Positions 32,470 through 45,019 are shown, counted from the stretch's first letter. The stretch is 64,000 nt of DNA from Agrostemma githago (GCA_958450325.1 OY288261.1:16667277-16731276), one strand, 5' to 3'. The notes: generated from the letters alone by a model not told the origin. Program-made: numbers and translations.

Positions 32470-34106
32470 ATGGCAGGCGGTAGATCGACTAGGAGACGTG
32501 GTGGGGGTAGTAGGTCTGCTCACATGTCCACCACCCAGCGGGAGGATGAGAAGATTGTCCCCAAAACGGGACCGGAGCAGACCAGTGAGCATGAGGAGGA
32601 GGAGCAGCAACAGGGGCAAGAGGAGGAACTGGAGAAGGACGAGGAGGGGCGGTATGTTCTCAAACCAACAGGCACATGGTAATATCCTCTAACATGTTGA
32701 TTATTCCTTTGTAAATATTCATTTTTGTACTACATTTTGTATGATTGACTACATATATGGTCTTCTCGACTCGGTGCAGGTTTCTGCACAAAGAGGTCGT
32801 TAAGGGCTGTACCAACAGCTTCATGGTCGACAAAGGGCAAGGGTATGCTTGTTGGTCTCAGGTACCGGCTGAGATACGAGAATGGTGGTTCAACCAGTTC
32901 AAGGTACGTGGATTATTTTTGCTACCGAGTGTTTATTTTATAATCTGGACTTTGTAAATAATTTTCATACTAATTATTAATCTGTCGTGACTGTATAGTT
33001 CAAGTTCAGCTGGGGCTCAGAGTTTGATGGAAGGGTCTGGGAACGGTATAATGAAACGTGCACACGACGTTTCACCTGCGTGATGAATAAACGACGTACG
33101 TGGGGGACTCCATTGAAGGACCTTAAAGGTGTTGGTTTTTTTTTTTCAGTAATCAATTTTAACAAATAAACAATCTAACTTCAATCTTTCACTGTATTAA
33201 ATAATATATTGGGTCGTCATATTTTAGGGGAGGCATTGGAGAGATGGATTGCCTACCACGATAAGAAAGACTTTAAGGCGAGGTCTGAAATTGGCCGATG
33301 GAACAAGATGGCGAACTGTGACCATGAGGGCCACGCACACCCGACACATCATCGGGGGTCTCAGTCTTCTTTCACTCGTGTCAAGAGAGTATGATTTCTA
33401 CTAATTAATATCGTACTCTTCCTTGAATAATCGTAAACTACGTTTGCATAATTTATATTCGCCTAACGTTCGTACTCATTTAATAGCTGCGTGCTGAGCT
33501 CGGGAGGGAGCCAACCGCAGCGGATATATTCTACGACATGCATGGACAGACCGATGAAACAGGGACTACCTTCAAGTCGAAAAAGGATCAGGCGACCTGG
33601 GTGAGTACTAAATCGACTGTAGGTGGTGGATAACTATCTTCAATAATTTCATCTAATAATAACTTAAATTGAAATCGATCTTCTGTACGCAGGACGCCTA
33701 CCAAGAGGAGATGGCGAGACTCGAGGCTGACCCTGATGTTGAGGAAGTCGACCCAAATGCTACTTGGTTCAAGGTCGTCAAGGGTTACAGGAAAGGAAGT
33801 GTGTACGGTGTGGGAAATGCACACGGTATGTACTTCAGACCTCCCACATCGCGTCTGAGCACCTCCACACAGATGGAGTACACGCCGGCCGGATCTCAGC
33901 AGCCCGATCCGGAGAAGGAGCAGATGAAGGAGCAACTGAAGGAGCAGGCAGAAAACATCAAGAAAATGCAGGAACAGATGGCCATGTTTCAGGCCATGTT
34001 CAACAAATGCAACCAAGGTCGTCCCCCATCCCCTCCAGACGACAGAGACCCCTTCAGCGGGGGTGGCGGTAACTCTGGTGCTGCAGCTAGCTTCACAGTT
34101 AGTTGA
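32470..34106 (+). CDS. CACTA-2 TnpA-like protein, Ptta/En/Spm family (six exons)
   Basis: Proposed join: 32470-32678, 32780-32903, 32999-33128, 33228-33388, 33487-33600, 33693-34106; all introns GT..AG, sum 1152 bases, 383 residues, one open frame. The start MAGGRSTRRRGGGS is basic, then acidic Glu/Gln-rich. Exons 2-3 hold WWFNQFKFSWGSEFDGRVWE. Exons 4-6 hold the Transposase_24 (Ptta/En/Spm) core: HHRGSQSSFTRVKR, LRAELGREPTAADIF, then the conserved Trp-Asp block. A coiled coil (EKEQMKEQLKEQAENIKKM) is near the C-terminus. By family it should bind the subterminal repeats and assist TNP2. It follows TNP2 by 145 bases, with its own leader ending in TTTCGCAG just before the ATG region. Confidence 0.88.
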
Positions 34107-34381
34107 TTGTTTGTTGTTGTTGTTTTAACTGTATATACGGATTATGTATCTTCGAACTAGTTTAGAATTGTGTACCTTCAAACCGTATGTTCAATCTTTT
34201 TATATATGTTGTTTCAGCAGAAATGAGTCGAGAGATGAACTCTTTTGGTTGACTGAGAGTGACTGTGGTTGCGGTATTGTGGATACTCGACACTTGTGGT
34301 CGGTTGAGAGTTGGTTGTGGTTTATTTTGCAGGTTTTGGCTAAACATTGAACGCATGTTTACGGTCATGCAACAGCATAAA
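34107..34381. other. CACTA-2 3' untranslated region
   Basis: T-rich sequence between the TnpA-like stop and the right subterminal array; nothing coding. Confidence 0.6.
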
Positions 34382-34715
34382 TAGCGTCCAATAACGGACG
34401 CCATGACAGACGCCAGGGGAAGCTGAAATGGCGTCCGACTGTGGACGCAAAGTCTCCCCGGGTGGCGTCCACAGTCAGTCGCCAAATCTCGGAACATGGC
34501 GTCCGACTGTGGACGCCACCCAGGGAGACCTAACGTCCACATTCGGACGCCACCCCTGGCGTCCATTGTCGGTCGTCAATTCCCGTGGCGTCCGACAATG
34601 GACGCCCGTTTTGAAAATGGGCGACCGGTCGTGGCTTCCGCTTTCTGGCGTACGTTGGCGGACGCCCGGATCATTATAGCGTCCACTGACGGACGTCACT
34701 GGGTGCACGCCTGGG
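34382..34715. repeat. CACTA-2 right subterminal repeats
   Basis: About fifteen copies of GGCGTCC / GGACGCC in both orientations (for example GGCGTCCGACTGTGGACGCC at 34499-34518, a near-palindrome). Confidence 0.88.
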
Positions 34716-34736
34716 GCATCTTCTCTTGTAGTGGAA

Positions 34737-36006
34737 GTCGCGTCTATGGTAGTGACCCTTAAATGTGAGTATAACCTATCGTTTGGGTGCGTAGATGGTG
34801 TCGCTGCATTGATTGAGATACTCATCCCAAAAGACAACATTATGACCAAAACATTCTACAACACCAAAAAAATAGTCAAAGGTCTTGAACTTCCGCATCA
34901 AAAGATCGATGCTTGTCCCGAAGGATGCATGCTTTTTTGGAAGGACGATGTCCTGCTTGAGGAATGTAAGAAATGTGGTAAGGGTAGATACAAAATTGTA
35001 GATGGGAATATTGTTTTGAGGGGTAGGAAGGGAAAGAGTGTTGCGAGGCATAAAAAACCTATACCACTTAGTCGACTTACCTACTTTCCCATCGCCCCTA
35101 GACTCCAAAAATTATATGCAACCAAAACCATTGCCGAACAAATGAGGTGGCATAAAGAAGAAACTCGTGTAGAGGGGAAGATGTGTCATCCTAGTGATGG
35201 TGAGGAGTGGAAACGCTTTGATAGGATTTACCCTGATTTTGCTGAGGAACCCCGTAACGTGAGACTTGGGTTGTGTACCGATGGGTTTGCCCCTTTCGGT
35301 CAGTTCGGTAAGTCGTACTCATGCTGGCCTGTCATGGTCACACCATACAACTTACCCTCATGGCTATGTCTAAAACCACCATTCATCTTCCTTTCTCTTA
35401 TTGTTCCCGGCCCAAAAAATCCAAAAAACCACTTGGATGTTTACCTACAACCAGTGATAGAGGAATTGAAACACTTGTGGAAAGTAGGGGTGGAGACATA
35501 TGATGTGTCGTTGAAACAAAATTTTCAGGTTAGAGCATCGCTTTTGTGGACTATAAACGATTTTCCTGTGTATGGTATGTTGAGCAGTGGGTCTACGGCG
35601 GGCCAAAAAGCTTGTCCTTGTTGCATGAGTTAAAGTAAAGCGTTTTACCTAAGAAATTCAAGCAAAATTAGTTTGTTTGACTGTCATAGACAGTTCCTAT
35701 CCGAGGGTCACATGTACAGGAAGAACATGAGAGCTTTCAAGAAGGGTGAGGTAGTGCTAGATGAGGCACCGATTCGTCTCCAAGGAGATGAGATATGGGA
35801 GATGATTTCAGAGTTCCCATCTACTATTGACGGGACCGATCAAGAATTCAAGGATCTTAAAAAATTAAAAAATGGTTGGTTTAAAAGAAGCATCTTCTTC
35901 GACCTTCCATATTGAAGTACTTTATTACTCCGACACAATCTAGATGTGATGCATATTGAGAAGAACTTCTTTGAGCAACTGATTCACACCGTTATGGATG
36001 TAGAGG
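34737..36006 (+). pseudogene. CACTA-1 TNP2, middle fragment
   Basis: Continues the frame from 27585 after one copy of the target duplication: VASMVVTLKCEYNL through TDGFAPFGQFGKSYSCWP to TAGQKACPCCMS, then TAA at 35631-35633 where CACTA-2 has Glu. The same frame continues (FDCHRQFLSEGH) to TGA near 35913 where CACTA-2 has Trp (PYW), then HNLDVMHIEKN and ends in VMDVE at the retroelement insertion. High similarity to CACTA-2 TNP2 throughout. Dead by nonsense codons as well as by insertions. Confidence 0.92.
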
Positions 36007-38271
36007 TGTGGACATGACATAGGTCCACCCCGACGCGGCCACGCGCGGGTTTGGGGAGGCGAATGAATCTCCATATGAGAATGGATCAAATTGAAATTTA
36101 AATCAAAGTTGGAGTCGCCACCGAACTTTGTGGGAGTTCGGGCCCATTCGAACCCACTCTATGTCGTAGTGAGCCGTGTACAAAATATGACCCATTCCGC
36201 TTTCAGAGTTTATTGGGTTCGTCCCTTTGCATTTGATACCGATACCGACGTTATCGGATATCGTGTATTGAATGACTCTCGTGTGCCAATGGTTTCGGAC
36301 ATCCGGAAACCACGGTTCTGAGTAAGGGGTGAGGGTACGTGTTGGGAAGTTCACAAAGAACACCCAACCCCGCCCGCACATTAGCGGCCTCTACTAGGAT
36401 ATCGTTTGATTTTAGAATACGCGCGTTAGTAATACGATGAATGATATGCAAACATTGTTTTCCCTAAACATGCGAAAAATTGAATGGGTTGCTAAGTCGG
36501 TTTAATGCATCTAAAATTAACGTCAAAGTTGTATTTTAGCATGTGAGATTCGTTTTAGTATAATAAAACAAATGATGAAAAGAAGTTGCTAAAAAGATGA
36601 ACAAACGTGTTAGTAACGATTGAATAAAAGATATAAATACGATGATATGCATGATTTTGAAAAGTTTACGACACGTGATGGATTAGACACGTGTTGACCA
36701 TGGTCAAGAAAAAATATCGAGATATGAAATATACCTAAAAACCCGCTGTTTTGTCAAAAAAACGATGTTCGAAAATAGATCGAAATTGCTTTGTGTTGCG
36801 TTTTCCAGGTGGCCGCGCGACTCGCGCGGGTCAGGCGACTCGCGCGGGTCAGGCGACTCGCCCGGGATGCCGGCGGGTCGCATGACGGGCTGTTTCGGAA
36901 TCGGTTGTGTAGAAAATCGATAATTTTATTAAATCGCGTATAAATATTGCATGATTTATACTCGACTTAATTTCGCGATATTCGTTATATTCGATATTCA
37001 TTTATGAAATCGATATCGAATATTCGGAATGAAATTTTTAGAAAAGTAAATAAAGTGTTTAATAAATCGTTTCGAAAATTGAACTAAAAAACAATGTCGA
37101 TTCTCTCCGCGTTAAAATCGTCGTATTTTGTTTTTAAAACGATGTAACGATTTTTTAGTATCAATGAGATTAATTTAGTTCTTTTTTGATACGATATTCG
37201 ACTAGAGAATCGATATCGTATTTTAAGAACGTTTGTTTTACATGAAAATAGTTTGTAGTATCGATATTAGAAATAAAAAAATGTGACGACGACCCATAAA
37301 AAAAACGGACGACCGACGACGACAAGACGAGGAAAAAACGAGGAAAAGACGAGAGAAGGGAAGAGAGAAAGGAGAAGCCGGATTTGATTTTACACCCTCA
37401 ACCTACATGCTTTGTTTACTCGGAACGGGACTCGTCGGAATGTTGCTAGGGCACGGGAGCGTCGAGTTAATGTCGGTGAGTTATGGTGGTTTTTGTTTGG
37501 ACGTGTAGAGTGGCGGGCGAGGTAGCCGGTTTCGTCGGGCTAGAACCACGTGAGCTCGGGTTTTGTATTATCGGTTATTCGATGCTTAGTGTATAAGTGT
37601 ATGTATTTTTATGAATCGTAGATGTGTGATTATTTCTGAATGAACTCAATGTGTTGTGAGGGTCCTATTTATAGGAGAGGTCCTCGATTGAAGTTAGAAT
37701 ATGTACTCTTGCTTAGGCGATAAGAAATACCGATTAGGATAGGAAATGTAAGAAGTTGAAGGGAACAAGAATTCCGTTACTTGGTGAAGAAGAAACAAAA
37801 TCTCGGCTGGGAAGAAGGAGCTCGGCCGAGTATGTGCTTGGTCGAGTGTTTGATTCGGTACTCGGATAGAATTCCTACTTGAGATCGAATTCTATCCTTA
37901 AGTGAAATTGTTTAATATTTTGTGTAGCTGATTTTTGTAGCGTTTGAGCTCGAATCAGACACGTGAGGTGACACGGCTGACTTGCATGTTTCGAAAATAT
38001 CTTTGACCGGGTTTTGTCTCAGTCGCTAAAAGACGGTTTTGCCCCTGGCGTCGGATTTGACTTAAATTAGTCTTATTTGACTCGAAACGACCCACTGAGC
38101 CTGAATTTGAGGATGGTTTTGTGAGATATGTACTCTGTAAAAAGCCCAAGCCAAATGCCAATGATTTTGAGCCCATATTCGAGTACGTTAAAGCATGTTT
38201 GCGTCCGATCATCATCGGGTGTTTGTCGGAAACTGCTATAGACACCTGGCAGCAAGATGTGGGTGTCTACA
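36007..38271 (-). repeat. 3' LTR of the Tat/Ogre-like element
   Basis: Plus-strand TGTGGACATG..GTGTCTACA. Near 36815-36872 it has three units of an 18-base repeat (gcgactcgcgcgggtcag), against two in the other LTR. Short open frames in it are shared by both LTRs and look accidental. Confidence 0.93.
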
Positions 38272-38284
38272 GAGCCCCCACTCT
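38272..38284 (-). promoter_or_regulatory. polypurine tract of the Tat/Ogre-like element
   Basis: Sense AGAGTGGGGGCTC directly before TGTAGACACCC, the LTR start on the minus strand. Confidence 0.75.
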
Positions 38285-38772
38285 GACTGAGGCTTGGACA
38301 GGGCGAAAGTCAGAGTAGCTACCAGGTCAATCAAAGATTAAGACCTGGCAGACTTCCGGTCGGGTCGTTTATAGTCCAGTAGACTTGCGTAAAAGGGCTC
38401 GCCAGCCATAAATTGGAAATCATACCTGAGCTGATGATGATAACTCCGTGGGGAATCAGACTTGTCGTATAAGTCTTGGGTGCGCCTATATGTGGGCCTA
38501 TCCCGTTAAATGCCGCTGGGGAGTTAGTAAGGTTTTGCTTGAATCGTTCCTCTACATGATTTATGCAAGGTTCTGCATGTAACATTTTTAGGAGAAATGA
38601 CTCGTGCTGGGGAATAAAGAATTTTGAAGAAGACTTTGAAAACTAAAATATTTTTTGACTCTGAAAAGGAATAGGAATTCTCGGAATGACTTAGCTAGAT
38701 CCTAGGATAAGGTCTGTATGCTAAATCCTCTGGGATTAGGAATCCTAAAGTGAGGAGGAAAGTCCGGGTTTT

Positions 38773-38784
38773 ATGCTATAAATA
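38773..38784 (+). promoter_or_regulatory. TATA box for the antisense gene
   Basis: GCTATAAATACC about 105-115 bases before the ATG at 38888 and in its direction, well placed for a plant promoter. It lies inside the element, between LTR and pol, on the strand opposite to pol. Confidence 0.6.
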
Positions 38785-38887
38785 CCCTTCCCTTGCTTTT
38801 AATTTTCTCACAATTCTCACAATTCCCCTCCTTCTTAAAGAGAAACAAGCCTTGAGAAATTCATTCTTACTTTTTAGAAATCCAATT

Positions 38888-40612
38888 ATGGGAATCGACC
38901 GTTTAATCGGAATGCTGCAAGATTGGTCCAGATACTTCAGAGACGCAGATAAAGTTATTTTGAACCAGAATGGTGTTACTCAATTGTTCACGATCCGCCA
39001 GATGCAAGTAGACCGTCACTTTTTGGATGCTTGCTTGTCCTATTGGGACGATACTTATCATGTTTTTGGCTTTCCCCGAGGCGAAATCTGTCCTATTCCC
39101 GAAGAAATTGCTGCCGTAGGCGGGTAGAATTCCATACTTCGCCCTGCTATCCCGTTTTCAGTTCATGACCCGAGGAGAAAATTACGGGAATTTTTAGGAC
39201 TTTCTCATATGGAGGTATCTCGTATGCTGGAAGGAGATACATTTTCTTTGATTGATTTGGCTGAAAAATTTATTAACCCAGACGACGTCCGAGTCAGGCC
39301 GGTCCACAGCCGTAGGGCCTTTACTTTTTATATGCTCCATGTTTATGCCTTCGAAGGTCATATGGATCTGTTATCTTGTATGGGCCATGTCCGACTTTTC
39401 ACAGTGGTTGACCTGATGGAAACGGAGCACAGCCCGGCTTGGCTGATTACAGGAGAAATTATCCAGGGTTTGGACAATCGTAAAAGGGATCCGTCGATCC
39501 GGCTGACTGGGAGTACCCGTCTTTTACAGGTGCATCGATTTTTTTGATTTTTTTCGCAACTTCCAATTTTTCGCAATTTCTGTCGTAATTTTTCGATTTT
39601 TCCGGTTTTTCCTGTTTTTTTCCCGGTTTTTGCGGTTTTTTGCGATTTTTGCGATTTTTTTTGACAATCATGTTCTCCCGTTTTTCAGCTTTGGTTATTC
39701 GAGAGACTATCGATCGTGGATCCTCCCGTTGACGTAAGCCGATATCGTCCTAATCAAGTGATGACGAGGAGACGGACCGTTGACTTTTCTCGCCTCAATA
39801 CTCAAAAATACTGGGACGAAATGCTGACTTTCCATGGAGGCCCATTGATCCGTTGGACCATACCCTGGTGGCCCATTTACGTTTGGACCGGTTTGGAATC
39901 GAGAGATAGGGCCCGATATCAAGTGATCCTATCTTTTAGGCAGACGATTCACCTTTACCCCGATCGCATACTTAGACAATATGGTCGGGCCCAAAGAATC
40001 CCAAAAATCGAGGCGATCGTGAGTGAATCTACTCAGCTGACAGACGTGATGTGTGACACCTGGATGCAGCGGTGGTATACCCGGGCTACTTGGTCTGTTC
40101 CCAAGACTCTCCACTCAATCTGGGTATCGAATTCTTATGTGAAGTGGACAAAGGCGGATTCTGCCAAAGCCCGAGCTGCCTTGATGACTGACGAGGCCTT
40201 TGACTTGCTGCGCCGAGAACAAGCTAAAGATAATCGAGGCTTCTTTGATGATGGCGATACCCCGGCTACCATGGTTCGTCTGATGTCAGGCTAGAAAGGG
40301 AAGACTAGGACTCAAACTGAAGGGTCCAGTACTGAAGGTGCACGGGGGAAAGTGAGCCCCCAGACGGACCTGGAAAGGAGACTCGGCCCAAGACTGGCGG
40401 TGCATGACCGACTTGGTCCACGAGACAGACTACCCGAGCATGTACGGGCTCGGCTTGGACCAGTGACAATGGCAGAAGATCTGCCGTCGAAGAAACGGGT
40501 TCGAGCTAAAGAGGTTCCACTCATGATCCGGGAGCGTTCGCCCCCGCCCCATCGACCTCGGGCTCCGCGCGACCCAAAAGATAAAAGGAAGCGCAAAATG
40601 CATGAACAGTAG
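38888..40612 (+). pseudogene. antisense gene with plant-mobile-domain-like (DUF7745-type) protein, one intron, two in-frame stops
   Basis: Start MGIDRLIGMLQDW at 38888. The exon runs to 39529 (STRLLQ), intron 39530-39688 (GTGCAT..TTTTTCAG, strongly T-rich), exon 2 from LWLFERLSIVD. Blocks such as SYWDDTYHVFGFPRGEICPIPEE and LRQYGRAQRIPK resemble the plant mobile domain proteins found in Ogre-like elements. In-frame stops: TAG at 39125-39127 (Trp expected by context) and TAG at 40292-40294, after which the frame stays open to 40612 with a basic Arg/Lys-rich tail (KDKRKRKMHEQ). No frameshift. AATAAAAG follows at about 40688. The antisense gene of the element at 1-9669 belongs to another family. 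Confidence 0.7.
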
Positions 40613-40965
40613 TCTCCTAAATTTTATTATTTAAATTCTACTATTGTTTTTGTGGTGTGATTTTTTTGTTGTTGCATTTTTTTGAATAATAAAAGACATA
40701 TTAGTGAAAAACCATTTCTGTCTTTTCGTCATTGCAGTGGTTGTACCCTTCACAAGGGTTGCCTACGTATCCACGATTAGCGGAATCAAACCAAACGTAG
40801 TTCAAACATAGATTTTTTGCAATTTTTCGAAATACATCAAGACTATTAGTTCGAGATGTGCGACAGTAGGATAAGTAATCCTAACTTATTGACTTGCTTA
40901 ATTTTTGAAAATCTATAAGAAGGCAAATTTTTATAAAGTTTTAGCAAATGACATTGAGATAAGGT
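40613..40965. other. spacer between the antisense gene and integrase
   Basis: AT-rich, with a poly(A)-type signal (AATAAA) on plus at about 40686. Convergent 3' ends of the two transcription units meet here. Confidence 0.5.
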
Positions 40966-42087
40966 TTAGGGGTAGTATCGTTTCCGTTGGTCCAAATTGG
41001 TTGGGTTGACGAATTCATTCTCGTCCAAGTCCGTCAGCATTACCGCTTCTCCTGATAAAACCTTCTTTACTAGATACGGTCCAGCCCAATTGGGTTCGAA
41101 TTTTCCCCTTTGGTCGACTGGTAGCAATGCCCGGACAGATTTTAGGACTAGATCCTCTTCTTTGATATTTCTGGGCCTAACCCTTTTGTTGAAAGCCCGT
41201 TGTATCCTTTTTTGGTGTATCTGGATATTGTTAAGGACCCGAGATCATCGTTCGTCCAAAAGAATCAACGAATCGTATCGGGCTTGGACCCAATCTGCTT
41301 CAGGCACTTGGCTTTCAAGTAAAATCCCGAGGGATGGTACTTCTAACTCGACTGGTTGGACTGCTTCCATTCCATATGTTAGATAATATGGAGTTGCTCC
41401 GGTTGTGGTGCGAATTGATGTCCGGTACCCCCATAGGGCAAAAAAAATTTTGTCAGGCCAGTCCCGTAATTCTCAGCCATCTTTTTAAGTATGGTGACAA
41501 TCGTTTTATTGGCTGCCTCTACCGCTCCATTTGTTTGGGGACAGTAAGGCGAAGATGTATGCCTTTGAATTTTATATTTTTCCAGCAAAGTAGCGGTTTC
41601 AACTTGGAAATGGGTCCCGTGATCACTGATGAACTCGTGCGGGATCCCGTATCGGCATATAATCTTGTTTTGGATAAATTAAGCCACATGCTTGGCATTC
41701 AAAACTCGATATGACTCGGCTTCGACCCATTTGGTAAAATAGTCAATAGCCACTAGAATGAAACAGTAACCCTCCGTCCCGGAAGGGTTCACCTTCCCGA
41801 TTATATCAATTCCCCACGTCGAGAATGGTCATGGTGATGTCATAGTATATAATAGGGATGACGGCATATGCTGGAAGTTGGCGAAAATCTGACAGTTATG
41901 ACAGTGTTTGACATATAACTGGTAGTCGGTTTCCATGCTATTCCAATAGTACCCAAGTCTCGCGATTTTTCGAGCCAGCATATGGGCGTTCATATGCGGA
42001 CCGTTCTCGCCATCGTGTACCTCGGCCATGACCCTTTCCGCTCGCGTTTTGTCAATGCGTAGGAGTAAAGCCCCTTGTGCCGTCTTT
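40966..42087 (-). pseudogene. integrase
   Basis: Zinc finger GPHMNAHML..KHCHNCQ (about 42000-41880), then WGIDIIGKVNPSG (first Asp), FISDHGTHF (second Asp) and NGAVEAANK (Glu), followed by a C-terminal part with GKFEPNWAGPYLVKKV, ending at the stop 40966-40968. Several stops and shifts split it (for example after TMTSP at 41829 and after EQLHII at 41379). Confidence 0.88.
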
Positions 42088-43482
42088 TTATATAACTGTC
42101 CCTTGTCCGTGCAGATGAACTGAGTGGCCCACCTTCGCAGGGCTTTTTTGGCCCGGTTTTTCAGATCCCGGAGGATATTCTCCCGACGTTAAGTAGGTCA
42201 GAACAGCCTGGTACCAAGGTTCCGGGTCAGCTATTTCAATATCTTGGATAGCGTTGATATATGCCGGCTCGGACCGTCTTTCGACGCAAATCTGCATGCT
42301 GGTCAGGTGTTCCGGGATATTCAGTAAAGATGCCAATTTAGAAAGCGCATCCGCAAATTGGTTTTCTTCCCGAGGTAGATAGATGTATTCTACCTTTTGA
42401 AATTGCTTTTCGAGAACCCTTACTCGTGCTTGGTAAGCTACGATATTGGCGTTCCGAGTTTTCCATTTTTGGAGAGCTTGATTGATGACTAAAGACGAGT
42501 CACCGTGGACCCGGAGGTTTGTTACTCCTAAATCAGCGGTGGCTTGCAACCCGTGAATGCATGCTTCATATTCGGCTGCGTTGTTAGTCACGTCGAAGTC
42601 TAGCTTAATGGATAACGGGGTGTGCTCCCCTTGTGGTGAGATTAGCAAAATCCCGACCCCAAATCCTCGAAAGTTGGACGCCCCGTCAAAATATAGATCC
42701 CATGTTTCGGTGTCAGTATGGAATATATCTTCATCTGGGAAGGCCCAAGTATCGGTATGTCCTTCTTCGGATACCAGACTATCGGCAAGGAACTCGGCTA
42801 CTACCCGACCTTTGATGGCTTTTAATGGCACGAACTTGAGGTCGAACTCAGCTAGCATTAAATTCTATCTAGATATCCTACCATTGAGGATGGGCTTCTC
42901 GAACAGATACTTGATTGGATCCATTCTAGATAACACGTGCACTTCGTGGCTAAGCATATAGTGTCGGAGCTTTTTAGTGACCCAAACTAGAGCTTGGCAC
43001 GTCTTTTCGAGCATTGTATATTTACACTCGTATTCTAAGAACTTTTTACTGATGTAGTAAATGGCCTGTTCTTTCGAATCGACTGTCTGGGTCAGCATAG
43101 CCCCCATGGCTGTCTCGGTCGTTGTTAGGTATAACGACAAAGGCAGACCGTGTTGAGGTGGCATTAATACCGGTGGTGCAGACAAAATCTCCTTGATTTT
43201 ATCGAAAGCCATTTGACATTTATCGTCCCACAGTACCCGTTCTCCTATCTTCAGTTTCTTGAAAATGGGCTCACATACCATGATTAGCTTCGAAATGAAC
43301 CGGCTGATATATTGGGCTTTCCCGAGAAACCCCCTAATCTCCTTTTCGGTTTTAGGCGGCTGCATCTCGGTAATGGCCTTGATTTTGGCTGGGTTAACCT
43401 CGATGCCGTGTTGGCTAACGATATGGCCCAGTAACTTGTCCGATGTAACCCCGAAACTGCACGTTTGAGGGTTTAGCCTCAT
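42088..43482 (-). pseudogene. RT thumb, RNase H and second RNase H
   Basis: From MRLNPQTCSFGV to KYLFEKPILNGR (Ty3-type RNase H), stop TAG near 42865 where context predicts Trp, then in the same frame FDLKFVPLKAIKGR and a second RNase H with LYFDGASNFRGFGVGI, NNAAEYEACI and HGDSSLVINQ. The last ~30 residues before 42088 are shifted out of frame. Confidence 0.9.
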
Positions 43483-43535
43483 GTTGTACTTGCGTAATCG
43501 GGTGAAAATTTTTCTTAGGGTCGAGATGTGCCCGC

Positions 43536-44996
43536 TTAGATCTTTGGACTAACGATCATGTCGTCCACGTAGACCTCCACTTCCTTGCGCATCATATCAT
43601 GTAATAAGGTAGTGGCGGTCCGTTGATAAGTGGCACCGGCATTGATAAGCCCAAATGGCATAACGGTGTAACAGTAAGTACCCCAAGGCGTAGTGAAGGT
43701 AGTCTTACTCATGTCCTCTTTCGCCATTTTGATTTGATTGTATCCGGCGTACCCGTCCATAAAGGATAGAAGGGCATGATCGGCCGTGTTATCCACCAGT
43801 ATGTCGGTGTGTGGTAACGGGAAATCGTCTTTTGGGCTGGCCTTATTAAGGTCGCGGAAATCTACACAAACCCGTACCTTGCCGTCTTTCTTTGGTACTA
43901 GCTCAATGTTTGCAACCCAGTCTGGATATTCAGACACTTGAATAAAGCCCGCTTTGTCGACTTCTTCTTTGACTTTGAGAGACCATTCAGGCCTCATTCT
44001 TCGGAGTTTTTGTTTTACCGGCTTACACCCGTCTCTGATGGGTATACGGTGTTCGGCTATCTCTCGGTCTATTCCCGGCATGTCCTTGTAGGACCATGCG
44101 AAGACGTCTTTGAATTCATGGAGGAGATCCGTGAATTGTTGCTTCTCTTTGGGATCTAAGGATAAACCTAACTTAAGCATCTGAGGCTCTAAAGGGGTTC
44201 CTACATTGATGGAATCGATTTCCTCAATTACCGGATCTCGGGATTCCCTTTGTTCGAGTTGCTCGATTAGTTGCGGAGGTAGTGGTACCTGTTCGTCGGG
44301 TTTCTCAATGTCATTGCAAGTAAAATTTTTAAAAATGTTTTGGAAATAAGACAAGTCGTAAGCAGAACAATTATCGTTATTATTGATAGTGAATTTTGAA
44401 AATAGCTCAAAGAGAGCAGCCATCTGATCGTTGGTCAGAGGCGGGATGGGGAGTGCTCTCGGGACAGACTCCAAGACTCCCATAGGTATGACTAAAGGAA
44501 GGGAGGTTACAGACTCGATTCTACTACTGGACCCTCTAGACTTAGACTCAGACTCAGACTCAGACTCAGCGTCCCGCATGTCCCTTTCACCAGTAGTGAA
44601 CTTGTAGACTCGACCCTCGCTGTCGGTCCACTTTATCGTCTTCCTCCAAGCCCTTTTTCCAGTGTTAGTGCCAACTTCAGAGATCAGCTTGGTCGGATCG
44701 AACTTGCTGCTGTGGAGGATCAAGTTCACTAATTCCTCCTTAGGAGTCGGGATGATCTTATCTTCCCCGAACAGGAGCCCCAGCGCGGGCTCAGTGTTAT
44801 CTGCACCTTCCTTTGATTCGGCCTGGATGAGGGCAAAGATGTCATCCGGGATGAAATTGCATTCCCGAGCCAATTTGATCTCGGAATATGAGATGGTGGG
44901 CTGAAAGAGGCCCACTTGAATAGCTCCGAACACGGGAGTGACAAACTTGATTGCGTTTGTTTGGTCCATATCTCCTTGGGTCATGGTGTAACCCAA
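43536..44996 (-). pseudogene. reverse transcriptase with N-terminal G-patch-like segment
   Basis: Frame from MGYTMTQGDMDQ. A Ser/Glu run (SESESESES) lies in the linker; RT follows with VCVDFRDLNKASPKDDFPLP, FMDGYAGYNQI and catalytic YVDDM. The frame fails right after YVDDMIV through loss of one base (about 43550). Confidence 0.9.
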
Positions 44997-45019
44997 ACCG
45001 AACCGAGACCCTCCGTCGT

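Larger units (their letters stand above)
27586..34733 (+). mobile_element. CACTA-2, structurally complete En/Spm-type transposon
   Basis: 7148 bases. The left end is CACTACAAGAAAAA, the right end TTCTCTTGTAGTG, flanked by the 3-bp target duplication gaa (27583-27585 and 34734-34736). Subterminal arrays are at both ends. Two genes in one direction: TNP2 (28746-32324, two coding exons) and a TnpA-like gene (32470-34106, six exons). Both read open with standard splice sites. It lies in the TNP2 gene of its relative CACTA-1. All parts needed for autonomy are visible. Confidence 0.92.

Noticed and set aside
36103..36381. Open frame present in both LTRs of the Tat/Ogre-like element (also 48454-48732)
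   Set aside because: Duplicated only because the LTRs are duplicated; it has no domain and lies in LTR sequence on the antisense of normal transcription.
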